Shown here piece by piece: positions 8,466 to 17,289 of a stretch of DNA of 64,000 bases. How positions within the stretch are numbered: position 1 is the stretch's first letter; every line of letters starts with the position of its first letter. Below the pieces are notes generated by a model that searched no databases, was not told the DNA's origin, and was given only the letters and a program-made list of their open reading frames with translations. The DNA is from Brevibacillus brevis (GTDB taxonomy: Bacteria > Bacillota > Bacilli > Brevibacillales > Brevibacillaceae), in assembly GCF_031583145.1 (NCBI RefSeq), contig NZ_CP134050.1, positions 903,739 to 967,738 of the forward strand. Direction: 5' to 3'. Position numbers and translations under genes: made by a program.

Positions 8466-9470
8466 ATGAAGAAAACAAACAAATGGCTTATGGTTTCCGC
8501 GCTTTTCACCAGCCTGGTCTTTGCCGGCTGCTCGTCGCAGCCATCCGCTTCCGAGGGCAGCGGCGGGAGCACAGCTGCCGGCGGCGACAAAAAAATCGTC
8601 ATCGGCTTCTCGCAAGTGACTTCCGAGTCGCCCTTTTACACGGCGCTGGTCGACGGAGCGAAGGCAGAGGCAGCGAAACAAGGCGCAGAACTGGTCGTAA
8701 TGGATGCGCAGAACGACATCGAGAAGCAAAACGCTGACGTACAGGATCTCATCACCAAAGGAATCGACGTGCTGATCTTGAATCCGACGAATCCGACGGC
8801 GGTAGTGCCTGCCCTGACGGCAGCGAAGCAAGCCAACATTCAGGTCGTGACCGTCGACCGTCCGACCGAAGAAAAAGTAGCGGCTTTTGTCGGGCGCGAC
8901 AACAAGGAAATGGGCCGGATCGCCGGGAAGCAGGCGGTTGCGCTTCTGGGCGGCGAAGGAAAGGCTACCGGCAAAGTAATCGAGCTGCAAGGCGACGCCG
9001 GCGGCAAGGTCATGATGGATCGCCACGACGGCTTTCACGAGATCGTAAGCAAGGAGCCAGGAGTCAAAATCGTGGAAGGGCCGTATTCGGACTACATTCG
9101 TTCCAAAGCGGTCAAAGCATTCCAAGACCTGCTGCAGGCGAATCCGGATGTGAATCTGGTATACGCGCACAACGATGACATGGCGCTCGGAGCGCTGCAG
9201 GTACTGGAGCAAGCCAACATGCTGGACAAGGTGAAAATCGTGGGCATCGACGGCCTGTCTGAAGCCGTGAAAGCGATCATCGATGGAAAATACAGCGCAA
9301 CGGTCTTCAACGATCCGATCAAGCTCGGCTCCATCGTGGTCGATACGGCGCTGAAAGTAGCAAAAGGAGAGCAAGTTCCGGAATACGTGGACGGCGGCAC
9401 GGGTCTGATCGATGCGTCCAACGCGAAAGATGTCTACAACGAAAAAGACGTGTTTGCACAAATGAAATAG
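8466..9470 (+). CDS. Sugar ABC transporter, substrate-binding lipoprotein (RbsB type)
   Basis: A 334-aa periplasmic-binding-protein type I lipoprotein. The signal peptide ends in a lipobox, VFAGC, making C22 the lipidated residue, and a Ser/Gly-rich linker (23-42) follows. The mature part begins [20 protein letters not shown], typical of ribose/galactose binding proteins, with [19 protein letters not shown] and the hinge-region [14 protein letters not shown]. It sits on the outer face of the membrane and delivers ligand to the permease. It is separated from the permease gene by 50 bp and has its own strong AAGGGGGAT site, which would favour higher expression. Confidence 0.92.
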   Translation: MKKTNKWLMVSALFTSLVFAGCSSQPSASEGSGGSTAAGGDKKIVIGFSQVTSESPFYTALVDGAKAEAAKQGAELVVMDAQNDIEKQNADVQDLITKGIDVLILNPTNPTAVVPALTAAKQANIQVVTVDRPTEEKVAAFVGRDNKEMGRIAGKQAVALLGGEGKATGKVIELQGDAGGKVMMDRHDGFHEIVSKEPGVKIVEGPYSDYIRSKAVKAFQDLLQANPDVNLVYAHNDDMALGALQVLEQANMLDKVKIVGIDGLSEAVKAIIDGKYSATVFNDPIKLGSIVVDTALKVAKGEQVPEYVDGGTGLIDASNAKDVYNEKDVFAQMK

Positions 9471-9483
9471 GGAGGCGTCCAGG

Positions 9484-10122
9484 ATGATTGCATCTTACAT
9501 CGATCACACTCTTCTGAAACCGGAGGCCACAGAAGAGCAGGTGATGAAATTATGTGTGGAAGCTCGCGAGTATGGCTTTGCCTCCGTCTGCATCAATCCT
9601 TCCTTTGTGGAGCTGGCAGCCTCCATGCTCCAGACCTCCAAGGCGAAGGTCTGCACGGTCGTCGGCTTTCCGCTTGGGGCCAATACGACGGCAATCAAGG
9701 CAGAGGAAACGAGACAGGCTATCCGTGACGGCGCCGAGGAGATCGATATGGTCATCAATATCGGTGCATTAAAGTCAGGCGATGCCAAACGGGTGGAGGA
9801 TGACATCCGGGCGGTCGTGGAAGCGGCGGAGGGCAAGCTGGTCAAAGTGATTATCGAGACGTGCCTGTTGAACCGGGAAGAAAAGATTTTGGCCTGCCAA
9901 TTGTCGGAGAAAGCGGGCGCCCACTTTGTCAAAACCTCGACGGGCTTTTCAACAGGGGGAGCGACGGCAGAGGACGTAGCCTTGATGAAGGAAGTAGTGG
10001 GAGATCGCTTGGGTGTAAAAGCATCAGGAGGAATCCGGGACCTGGCTGCCGCCCAGCGCATGATCGATGCCGGAGCCACGCGCATCGGTTCGAGCAACAG
10101 CGTCGTCATCGTGAACAGTTAA
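9484..10122 (+). CDS. deoC: Deoxyribose-phosphate aldolase
   Basis: A 212-aa class I aldolase that cleaves 2-deoxy-D-ribose-5-phosphate to glyceraldehyde-3-phosphate and acetaldehyde. The Schiff-base lysine is K150 in [12 protein letters not shown]; the supporting D88 ([10 protein letters not shown]) and K179 ([10 protein letters not shown]) are present and the length is normal for the family. It is the last gene of the operon, 13 bp after the binding protein, and is followed by a terminator. Its presence with a DeoR-type regulator argues that the pathway passes through deoxyribose-5-phosphate or a close analogue, which may also be the inducer. Confidence 0.95.
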   Translation: MIASYIDHTLLKPEATEEQVMKLCVEAREYGFASVCINPSFVELAASMLQTSKAKVCTVVGFPLGANTTAIKAEETRQAIRDGAEEIDMVINIGALKSGDAKRVEDDIRAVVEAAEGKLVKVIIETCLLNREEKILACQLSEKAGAHFVKTSTGFSTGGATAEDVALMKEVVGDRLGVKASGGIRDLAAAQRMIDAGATRIGSSNSVVIVNS

Positions 10123-10136
10123 AGGCTTCACGTGCA

Positions 10137-10172
10137 GCAACGGATGAGAGAGAGCTTCTCGTCCGTTGTTTT
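10137..10172 (+). terminator. Intrinsic terminator of the deo-like operon
   Basis: GCAACGGA pairs with TCCGTTGT, with additional GAGA/TCTC pairing inside, followed by a short T tract. It lies 15 bases after the deoC stop and separates the operon from the chemoreceptor gene. Confidence 0.75.
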
Positions 10173-10210
10173 CGCGCGCTTTTTACGAAGCTAGCTCAGG
10201 AGGAAAACTT

Positions 10211-11938
10211 GTGAAGAGGATGAATCGCCTGCGGATTTTTCCGCGAATCATGCTGTTGCTGGTCCTGATGCTGGTCACCATGACCGGGATCTGGTTCTCG
10301 GGCTTTTACTACCTGAAGGAAACCGGCCAAAACATGCAAATGGTTCACCAGAACAATCTGGTGCCGATTTTGGAGGTCGGGAAAGTTCGGACGAATTTGC
10401 GTACGATGGAGACCCTTTTCTATCAGATGACATTGGAGGCGGACACAGCCAAGCACAATGCTCTGATTGGACAAATGATGGCGCTGATCAGCGAAAACAA
10501 CCAGCTGCTCTCCTCCTTTTCCGATTCCGTGAAGGAGCCGGGACAAAGGAAACGGCTGGAGGAACTGATGGGCATGCTGAAGGAATACCAGGCAAAGCGC
10601 TCGGAGCTGATCCAGCTGGTGCTGCATCAGGAGGGCGGGGAGGCGGCAAGCCGGTACCAGACGCTTTCCCCCTTGCTGCAGGAGATCAACAATGGCTTTC
10701 AGGAGCTGATGGCAGCCAAGGAAAGCGAAGCACTAGCAAACTATCAAAGGACCACAGCGGATGGAGCCAATGCCAACCGGATCATGATTGCAATCCTCGC
10801 GGGAGCAGGGGTGCTGTCCGCACTGCTTGGCATTGGAATTGCCCGCTCGGTGTCCCAGCCCGTGCAGCAGGTGACGGAGTGGATTACCGCATTTGCCGAG
10901 AAAACAGCCAGAGGCGAATCAGACTTGACGCAGCGGGTGCGGATCCAGGGATCGGGCGAGATCGGCACACTCATTTCTTCGTTCAATGTGTTTATCGAAA
11001 AAGTGCAGGAAATCGTCCATGCCACCAAGGAGAGCGTCGACGAACTGCTGCTCTCTGCGGAAGGCTTGCAGCAAAGCGCGACGCAATCGTACGCTGCGTC
11101 GACAGGCGTGAGAGCTTCCATGAAGGAAGTCTCTGCCCTGACGGAAGAGCAGCTGTGCAGTACCGAAGAGGTGGGGGCCGTTGTCGTGCAGGTGAGTACA
11201 GGTGTGCAGGAGATCGCGGACAGGACGTCTGCCATCGCGGAAGCGTCAGCGGTGATGACTGGAGGAGCGCAGCAGGGAAACAGCCTGCTGCGGGCAGTCG
11301 TGGAGCAAATGGAGCGGATGGATGACAGGGTGAAAGAGACTGCAGGAACGATCCGCGACCTGGGAGAGAAATCGCAAGAAATCGTCCTGGCCTTGGGCGT
11401 CATTTCGGATATTTCCAAGCAGACCTCGCTGCTTGCGCTCAATGCGGCGATTGAGGCGGCGCGGGCAAGCGAACACGGGCGGGGATTTGCCGTGGTCGCC
11501 GACGAAGTTCGCAAGCTCGCCGAACAATCGCAGCAGTCGGCTGCGCGGATCGAACGATTGATTGCAGAAATCAAGATCGGCTCGCAGCATGCCGTGACCG
11601 CGATGGAGGGCATGGTTCTGGAAGTGGAATCGGGCCTCGGGTCGGCTCATGAAACCGGAAACGCCTTTGAACGAATCATGGGCTTGGTGGCAGAGGTCAC
11701 AGCGCAGCTGCAGGAAATATCCGCTGCCTCCTTGCAGGTCAGCGCCGGCGCACAGGAGACGTCGGCTTCCGTGCAGCAGTTGACCTCGTCTGCGCAGACG
11801 GTATCGATCCACAGCAAAGAGGTCGTGGTCCATGCGGAGGAGCAGCTCGCTAGCTCCGAAAAGGTCAGTCAGATGGCAGAAGTCATAGGAACGAGAGCAG
11901 AGCGTTTGAAATCGATTGTGGCGGGATTTGATACGTAG
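10211..11938 (+). CDS. Methyl-accepting chemotaxis protein
   Basis: A 575-aa transmembrane chemoreceptor. A first membrane segment (about 12-34) is followed by an extracellular four-helix-bundle-type sensor region, a second membrane segment (about 190-210), a HAMP linker (about 211-265) and a long coiled-coil signalling domain. The highly conserved hairpin tip, [16 protein letters not shown]...[18 protein letters not shown], is near residues 400-440. The GTG at 10211 is chosen because AGGAGG lies just before it; the open frame begins at 10166 but has no ribosome site and overlaps the terminator. It follows the sugar operon but behind a terminator, so a sensing link to that sugar is only a possibility. 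Confidence 0.93.
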   Translation: MKRMNRLRIFPRIMLLLVLMLVTMTGIWFSGFYYLKETGQNMQMVHQNNLVPILEVGKVRTNLRTMETLFYQMTLEADTAKHNALIGQMMALISENNQLLSSFSDSVKEPGQRKRLEELMGMLKEYQAKRSELIQLVLHQEGGEAASRYQTLSPLLQEINNGFQELMAAKESEALANYQRTTADGANANRIMIAILAGAGVLSALLGIGIARSVSQPVQQVTEWITAFAEKTARGESDLTQRVRIQGSGEIGTLISSFNVFIEKVQEIVHATKESVDELLLSAEGLQQSATQSYAASTGVRASMKEVSALTEEQLCSTEEVGAVVVQVSTGVQEIADRTSAIAEASAVMTGGAQQGNSLLRAVVEQMERMDDRVKETAGTIRDLGEKSQEIVLALGVISDISKQTSLLALNAAIEAARASEHGRGFAVVADEVRKLAEQSQQSAARIERLIAEIKIGSQHAVTAMEGMVLEVESGLGSAHETGNAFERIMGLVAEVTAQLQEISAASLQVSAGAQETSASVQQLTSSAQTVSIHSKEVVVHAEEQLASSEKVSQMAEVIGTRAERLKSIVAGFDT

Positions 11939-11947
11939 TAGGCGGCA

Positions 11948-11980
11948 AAGCCCAACCGAAGCCCAACCGAAGCCCAACAG
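11948..11980 (+). repeat. Three tandem 11-bp units
   Basis: Three head-to-tail units of AAGCCCAACCG (the last ends AACAG) lie between the chemoreceptor stop and its terminator. This looks like slippage in non-coding DNA. Confidence 0.6.
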
Positions 11981-11981
11981 C

Positions 11982-12019
11982 AACCCGAGCGATTGGAATC
12001 TTCATTGCTCGGGTTTTTT
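11982..12019 (+). terminator. Intrinsic terminator of the chemoreceptor gene
   Basis: AACCCGAGC pairs with GCTCGGGTT across a 16-base loop and is followed by a T tract. Confidence 0.85.
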
Positions 12020-12080
12020 GTATGTGGAGAAGTGCTTGCCCGGTGAATGAAGCTGCTGATTGTCGATAGAAAGAAATAGG

Positions 12081-12908
12081 TTACTTGGATGAGTATGCTT
12101 TGATTTCACCGTTGTTCTCAAGGTGCTTGTACAAGCGATAAAGAATGGTGACCGCTTCAGCGCGGGTGAGCGGGTCATAAGCTTCGAACTCTCCGTTATA
12201 CGTTGTCATAAGCCCATCCAATTGCAGACTGGTTAACGTGCTGCCCGTGACGAAAGTATAATCATCGAAGTTCGTGTGCATGCCTTCGGAGTCCTTTACG
12301 AACAACAACGGATAGAGCGTATTCGTCGTATCGATCCCCTCGAGATACCCATACCTGCCATCGTTTTGGTAAGACTCTATTTCATCGGGATTTGTAAAAA
12401 CTTTTACGGGAATGTCCTTCATTTTCGACACAGCATCGTAAATTTCTTGGTCGGTTGGCTCCTTCGGGGTGTAGATGTTGCTCAGCAATTTTGCCATGCC
12501 GATCCGGGTTAGCTTTCTTTCCGGGTCAAAACAGACCCCTTTGTCTGTGAAGTAGATTCCCGACCACGCAGATGTTACCATTTCGGAGATGTACTTGTGG
12601 CCCCAGTAATTTTGTGGAGCGTCCACGATGCGGTTTGTAGAGCCATTCGAGATATTGGGCCTATATTGATCGAACAGTTTGTAAACCATCACGACGAATT
12701 CGGCTTTCGTGACGGGAGCGTCAGGATTAAAACGGCCATGCTCATCGCCGCGGATCACGCCCTTTTGGTTCATGAAGGTGAGGGGTTCAATTGCCCAGGA
12801 ATGCGTGACGGGATTTACATCAGGGAAAACGGTATCTGCCGCATATGTATTGGAATTAGAAAAAGATAGACCGAGAAGCGCTAGCATCATGACAAGTTTT
12901 TTTCTCAT
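12081..12908 (-). CDS. Secreted protein with SLH (S-layer homology) domains
   Basis: A 275-aa exported protein. A signal peptide (about residues 1-23, ending NTYA-A) precedes an SLH domain starting FPDVNPVTHSWAIEPLTFMNQKGVIRG and continuing with GRFNPDAPVTKAEFVVMVYKL. A second SLH-like unit follows with FDPERKLTRIGMAKLL, and a third near the C-terminus has YDPLTRAEAVTILYRLY. SLH domains bind pyruvylated secondary cell-wall polymer, so the protein is probably cell-wall anchored. No enzymatic domain is visible in the central 150-230 region. The start follows GAGGTGG with normal spacing. Single gene; neighbours are convergent or divergent. Confidence 0.85.
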   Translation of the reverse strand: MRKKLVMMLALLGLSFSNSNTYAADTVFPDVNPVTHSWAIEPLTFMNQKGVIRGDEHGRFNPDAPVTKAEFVVMVYKLFDQYRPNISNGSTNRIVDAPQNYWGHKYISEMVTSAWSGIYFTDKGVCFDPERKLTRIGMAKLLSNIYTPKEPTDQEIYDAVSKMKDIPVKVFTNPDEIESYQNDGRYGYLEGIDTTNTLYPLLFVKDSEGMHTNFDDYTFVTGSTLTSLQLDGLMTTYNGEFEAYDPLTRAEAVTILYRLYKHLENNGEIKAYSSK

Positions 12909-13024
12909 TCACTGCCACCTCGTTATCAGGGAGAATTGGGAGAAGATAATTTTACATCATTTCCATCTAATGTGAATAGAGCGACCTTCCTTTTTCTCAT
13001 TATCGAAAATGCCCCAACAAATGG

Positions 13025-13030
13025 TATACT
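13025..13030 (+). promoter_or_regulatory. Possible -10 box for the XRE-cupin gene
   Basis: TATACT stands 170 bp before the XRE-cupin start. The -35 region is weak. No other clear gene or RNA was found between 12909 and 13198. Confidence 0.3.
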
Positions 13031-13198
13031 TAAATGACATAACCCGGAATCAATACGATGATCGTGCGCGCCGGCTGCGGCGGTTGCGAGACGGATCAAC
13101 ATGCGTTTTGCATAGATAGGTAACGAGCTGTATCCGAATTGCTTGCGATCGCTTCCCTTGTACCCATTCGCGATAGACCCAGGAGGAATGTAAGTAGA

Positions 13199-13786
13199 AT
13201 GAATGACATACATCAGTTCGAGCTCCCGATCGGCGTCATCGGAGAGAGAATTCGCTCCAAACGAAAAGAGGCGAATCTGACCGTGGACGAGGTCGCGGAG
13301 AAGATCGGTTTGAGCCAGAGCATGGTTTCCCAGCTGGAACGCGGAAAGGCGAAGCCCTCTCTGGATACGCTATGGAAATTAAGCATCATCTTTGACGTGT
13401 CTCTTTCCTATTTTTTCGAGGGGATCAAGAAAAACTCCGTATTCCTCTCCAGACGCGAAGAGCAGGAGATTCTCACGATGCGGCACCCGAATGTGCAATA
13501 TCGGGTCTTGGCTCCTCTGACCGGCACCAAGCTGGAGTTCTTTGAAATCATCGTCAGCCCTGACCGCGGTGAAAAAATCGTGCCCTTGCCTCATCAGGGG
13601 GAAGAAGGGGGCATCGTGCTGCACGGAGAAATCGAGGTTACCATTGGCGATGAAACCTACTTGTTGAAGCAAGGGGACAGCATCTACTTTGACAGCACCA
13701 AGCCCCATGCATTCCGGAACCCGGGAACGGAGCCCGCCATCGCGATTTGGACGGGGACTCCGTGGGTGCCTATCGATGAAAGCTAA
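13199..13786 (+). CDS. XRE-family regulator with cupin sensor domain
   Basis: A 195-aa regulator with an N-terminal helix-turn-helix (about 13-68, including LTVDEVAEKIGLSQSMVSQLERGKAKPSLDTL) and a C-terminal cupin barrel (about 108-180, with LPHQGEEGGIVLHGEIEVTIG and GDSIYFDSTKPHAFRNPG). Such proteins (PuuR/SutR type) commonly sense a small metabolite in the cupin and control nearby transport and catabolic genes. The ATG at 13199 follows AGGAGG with rather long spacing (12). The NhaC-type carrier and amidohydrolase genes that follow are the natural targets, by position. Confidence 0.88.
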   Translation: MNDIHQFELPIGVIGERIRSKRKEANLTVDEVAEKIGLSQSMVSQLERGKAKPSLDTLWKLSIIFDVSLSYFFEGIKKNSVFLSRREEQEILTMRHPNVQYRVLAPLTGTKLEFFEIIVSPDRGEKIVPLPHQGEEGGIVLHGEIEVTIGDETYLLKQGDSIYFDSTKPHAFRNPGTEPAIAIWTGTPWVPIDES

Positions 13787-14195
13787 TCGCTACGGTATGA
13801 ATAGGTCGAATAGCAAGAGTGTTTCCCTCGTGGTGACAAGGATGAAAGCCGTCTGAAAGGATCGGCTGCCATTGTCGGCCAGGAGGGTTTTTATTTGGAT
13901 GGAAGCTGTCGAGCACGAGATCATTGCGCATCCTGCGCGCGACACACCGGGAAGCTCTGGAGAAGAAGGATGGGAGTCGCAGGCGATTGAATTGAGTGAA
14001 TTTATAAACTATAAATATGAGTGATAAAAAAGTAATGTGAGTAATTTTATTCTTGATTATCGCAATACAATTGCTATTATATTAAATATAATTAATTTTT
14101 AGACAGGTGAGGAGGCTGCATTTTCGAACCGAGGAACCGATGCTTTGACATGGGGGAGCAGTAAAACACAAACGATCACAAGGGAGGTTCACCAC
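13787..14195. other. Intergenic region before the NhaC-type gene
   Basis: The first half holds no clear signal apart from a 41-codon frame at 13899-14024 (ATG, weak AGGAGGG 12 bases before) with no recognisable similarity; I do not call it a gene. From about 13980 the sequence is very AT-rich, with TTTATA/TATAAA inverted halves near 14000-14016 that may be an operator. The promoter is described separately. Confidence 0.5.
14053..14080 (+). promoter_or_regulatory. Promoter of the NhaC-amidohydrolase pair
   Basis: TTGATT (-35) and TATTAT (-10) are separated by 16 bp in a strongly AT-rich stretch. The predicted start is about 110 bases before the NhaC-type gene. Confidence 0.55.
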
Positions 14196-15746
14196 ATGGA
14201 GTATGGCATTCTCTCGCTCATCCCGCCGCTAGTAGCCATTATCTTCGCTTTAAAGACCAAGCAGACCTTATTGTCTTTATTCGCAGGGGTTTGGGTAGGG
14301 GCCACGATCCTCAATGCGTGGAATCCGGTCGAGGGGCTCGTCAAAGTCATTTCCGACTTCGTGGTCCCGTCTGTCAGCGACAAAGGAAACGCATCGTTGC
14401 TCATTCTCGTTTCCCTTGCCGGAGGATTCATCTATAGCCTGAAGGTTTCGGGGGCAGCCGAATCGTTTGCCAGAATCATTACGAAGAAGATCAACACGAA
14501 GAAAAAGGCACAGTTGATGACATGGGCATGCGCGTTCCTGTTTTCCTATACGGAGCCGATTCTGATTCTGGGCACAGTGATGCGGCCCATTACGGACAAG
14601 GTAAAGGTAGCGAGAGTAAAGCTGGCTTATATTCTTCACTCGATGGGCGGTCCGCTCGCTGCTTTTTCTCCCATCAGCAGCTACGGGCCCTTTATCATCG
14701 GACTGATCGCCCCGCAGCTGGTGGCTTTGCAGCTTGGCGACAATCCTTGGTCCGTGTACCTCGATATGTTCGCCTTCAACCTGTACGGACTGTTTGCCAT
14801 GCTGACGGTTTCCTTCGTGGTGATCACCGGTTTTGATATCGGCGGCATGTATCAGGCGCAAAAAAGGGCCGACGAGACGGGAGAACTGATCGGGGAGAAT
14901 GACGTCCCGATGGTCTCGGAAAATGAGGAAGATGCGCTGCCGTCCGGCTATCGTCCGAGCTTGTGGAACTTCCTTGTTCCGATGGGGCTTCTTTTCATCG
15001 GGATCTTCTCGGTGATTTTTTGGACAGGGGAAATTGGAACGAATGGTTTTGTAGGCGCTTTCTTGCATGGAGATATCGTCACTGCCATTTCCATCGGTTT
15101 TTTGGCAGGAGCGGTCGGCGCGTCATCCATGGCGGTTGCAACTCGCCTGCGCACCTTTCAGCAAGCGGTGGATGACTGGGTGAAGGGCGTCAAGCAGATG
15201 ATGAACGTCCCTCTCATTTTGGTCATGGTCTGGTCGATCGGTGCGGTCACCAGCAAAATGGGCGTAGGGGGATACATCACCCAGCTGATCGATGGCTTCC
15301 TGCCCGCAAGCATTGTTCCAGCCTGCATTTTCGTGATCGGCGCCCTCATTTCGTTCGCGACCGGAAGCTCGTGGGGAGTATGGGCCATTCTCATGCCGAT
15401 TGCCATTCCGATGGCGCACAGCATGGGGGTGTCGCTTCCCCTGGTCATTGGAGCGGTCATCAGCAGCGGCCTGTTTGGAAACCACTGCTCCCCGATCGCG
15501 GATACGACCGTCATGACCGCAACCGCCGCCGCCTGCGACCCCATCGAGCACGTCCGTACCCAATTGCCCTATGCGCTCATTATTGCAGCGACGACGGTTT
15601 GCGGATACCTGATCGGGGGAATGACGGGGCAAGCGATTCCGAGCTTGTGCGGACAGGCTGTTTTGATCGTAGCAATCTTCTGGATCTTGAACAAAAAAGT
15701 AAGGAAGAGGGCACGCGCAGCGAAAAACATAGAAAGCGTGGCGTAA
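14196..15746 (+). CDS. NhaC-family Na+/H+ antiporter-type carrier
   Basis: A 516-aa integral membrane protein of the NhaC/IT superfamily with about twelve hydrophobic segments. Conserved features include GVWVGATI near the N-terminus and the charged GNHCSPIADTTVMTATAAACDP block near residue 430, typical of NhaC. A hydrophilic loop (about 225-255, VPMVSENEEDALPSG) lies mid-protein. The ATG at 14196 is preceded by AAGGGAGG. Family members include Na+/H+ antiporters and Na+- or H+-coupled malate-lactate or organic-solute carriers. Lying directly before an amidohydrolase, this one may import that enzyme's substrate (inference). Confidence 0.85.
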   Translation: MEYGILSLIPPLVAIIFALKTKQTLLSLFAGVWVGATILNAWNPVEGLVKVISDFVVPSVSDKGNASLLILVSLAGGFIYSLKVSGAAESFARIITKKINTKKKAQLMTWACAFLFSYTEPILILGTVMRPITDKVKVARVKLAYILHSMGGPLAAFSPISSYGPFIIGLIAPQLVALQLGDNPWSVYLDMFAFNLYGLFAMLTVSFVVITGFDIGGMYQAQKRADETGELIGENDVPMVSENEEDALPSGYRPSLWNFLVPMGLLFIGIFSVIFWTGEIGTNGFVGAFLHGDIVTAISIGFLAGAVGASSMAVATRLRTFQQAVDDWVKGVKQMMNVPLILVMVWSIGAVTSKMGVGGYITQLIDGFLPASIVPACIFVIGALISFATGSSWGVWAILMPIAIPMAHSMGVSLPLVIGAVISSGLFGNHCSPIADTTVMTATAAACDPIEHVRTQLPYALIIAATTVCGYLIGGMTGQAIPSLCGQAVLIVAIFWILNKKVRKRARAAKNIESVA

Positions 15747-15785
15747 AGAGGGACCACCATCCAAAGCCAAAAGGAGGACTTTCAC

Positions 15786-17210
15786 ATGCTGGATATCATC
15801 ATTTACAACGGTACCGTGATCACGATGGAGGGAGAAGGAGTAGGCGCCATTCCAAACGGGGCTGTCGGGATCAAAGGCAATCTCATCGAAGTCGTGGGGG
15901 AAACATCGGAAGTGCTGAAGGACTACAAAGCCCATCGCTATGTGGATGCGCACCGGAAAGTCGTCATGCCGGGACTCATCGACGCCCATATCCATTCCGG
16001 AATCGCCTTGCTGCGAGGATTGTCGCAGGATACGGACAACTGGATGGAAAAGGGGCTGTGGCCCTTCCATAAAGTGCTGACCCACGAAGATCGGGTCGCG
16101 GGCTCGTTGGTCAACATCATCGAAGGGCTGAAAGCGGGAACGACGACCTTCTGCGACTATGACGATCCGATGCGCGAGATTGTGAAAAATCATGCGATGC
16201 TCGGGACGAGGGCCAGGGTCACCGAAATGGTAAACGAGCTCCCGGACGACTTGAGCGATGTAAAAGTGGGCGAGCTGTACACCTTTGATCCGGCGATCGG
16301 ACAGCGAAAGCTGAAGGAAAATATCGCCCTCCTCGAAGAATGGCACGGGAAAGAGAATGGACGCATCACGTGCCTCCTGGGTCCACAGGGGCCGGACATG
16401 ATGTCGAAGGAGCTCCTGCTGGAAGTCAAAGAACTGGCAAACAAGTACGACACGAACATCCATATGCACGTGGCCCAGGGAGATCGGGAAATCAACCAAA
16501 TGGTCAAGCGGTACGGGAAGAGGAGCATCCAGTTTCTGGAGGAACTGAATTATTTGGATGAGCGCCTCATGGCCGTGCACCTCACCGAGGCGACGCGGGA
16601 GGAGACGCACGTATTGGGCCGTTCGGGCGCTGCGATGATCCTTTGCTCGGGAAGCATCGGGATTATCGATGGCATCGTGCCGCCGGCTGCGGAATTTCTG
16701 GAGGTAAGCAATCGGCTGGCGCTCGGATCCGATCAGGCGCCTGGCAACAATTGCAACAACATGTTCAATGAAATGAAGTTCACAGCCATCTTGAACAAGT
16801 GCAAGGTGAAGGACCCGCGCGTCTTCCCGTCGTGGAAGGTACTGCGCATGGCTACCATCGATTCCGCAAAAGCGATTGGGCTCGGGCATGAAATCGGTTC
16901 TTTGCGAAAAGGGAAAAAAGCAGACGTGATCATCGTCGATTTCGATAGCCCGAACCTGGTACCGATCATCCAGGAACCGATTCGCAACATCATTCCGAAC
17001 TTGATATATTCCGCGAAAGGCAGCGAGGTCGAGACGGTGATCATTGACGGGCAGTTTGTCATGGAGAATCGCGTCGTGCTGACGGTGAATGAGAAGCAAG
17101 CGGTGAGGAAAGCCCACGAAGCTGCGGCAGAGCTGGCCGAGAGAGCGAAAGCTTCCTTCCACAAGATGGACACCCCGATCGCCAACATGATGAAAGACGG
17201 ATATCTGTAA
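15786..17210 (+). CDS. Amidohydrolase of the AtzA/TrzA (cytosine deaminase-like) group
   Basis: A 474-aa metal-dependent hydrolase. The metal-binding HxH is in GLIDAHIHSG (about residue 66), followed by HMHVAQGDRE (about 222), HLTEA (about 260) and the aspartate in LGSDQAPGNN (about 318), the pattern of mononuclear-metal deaminases and dechlorinases such as TrzA, AtzA, guanine deaminase and methylthioadenosine deaminase. It would remove an amino or similar group from a heterocycle in the cytoplasm. AAAGGAGG precedes the ATG, 39 bp after the carrier gene, so the two are probably one operon. The exact substrate (purine, pterin, triazine or hydantoin type) is not determined. Confidence 0.85.
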   Translation: MLDIIIYNGTVITMEGEGVGAIPNGAVGIKGNLIEVVGETSEVLKDYKAHRYVDAHRKVVMPGLIDAHIHSGIALLRGLSQDTDNWMEKGLWPFHKVLTHEDRVAGSLVNIIEGLKAGTTTFCDYDDPMREIVKNHAMLGTRARVTEMVNELPDDLSDVKVGELYTFDPAIGQRKLKENIALLEEWHGKENGRITCLLGPQGPDMMSKELLLEVKELANKYDTNIHMHVAQGDREINQMVKRYGKRSIQFLEELNYLDERLMAVHLTEATREETHVLGRSGAAMILCSGSIGIIDGIVPPAAEFLEVSNRLALGSDQAPGNNCNNMFNEMKFTAILNKCKVKDPRVFPSWKVLRMATIDSAKAIGLGHEIGSLRKGKKADVIIVDFDSPNLVPIIQEPIRNIIPNLIYSAKGSEVETVIIDGQFVMENRVVLTVNEKQAVRKAHEAAAELAERAKASFHKMDTPIANMMKDGYL

Positions 17211-17264
17211 GAAGGTGAACCCCCTTCTCTAGAAAGTGAGCAGGACCGCCAAGAGCGGAAATCG

Positions 17265-17289
17265 CCCCTTTCTAGGAAGGGGATTTTTT
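17265..17289 (+). terminator. Intrinsic terminator of the amidohydrolase gene
   Basis: CCCCTT pairs with AAGGGG around TCTAGG, followed by ATTTTTT. The stop codon of the convergent SgrR-like gene (17272-17274) lies in this hairpin. Confidence 0.75.

Noticed and set aside
13899..14024. A 41-codon frame before the NhaC-type gene
   Set aside because: Ribosome site too distant and no recognisable similarity; noted only as a possibility in the intergenic entry.
15123..17162. A very long open frame on the minus strand opposite the carrier and amidohydrolase genes
   Set aside because: It is the codon-position shadow of two well-supported plus-strand genes; it is rich in Arg, His and Asp, has no domain and no ribosome site.
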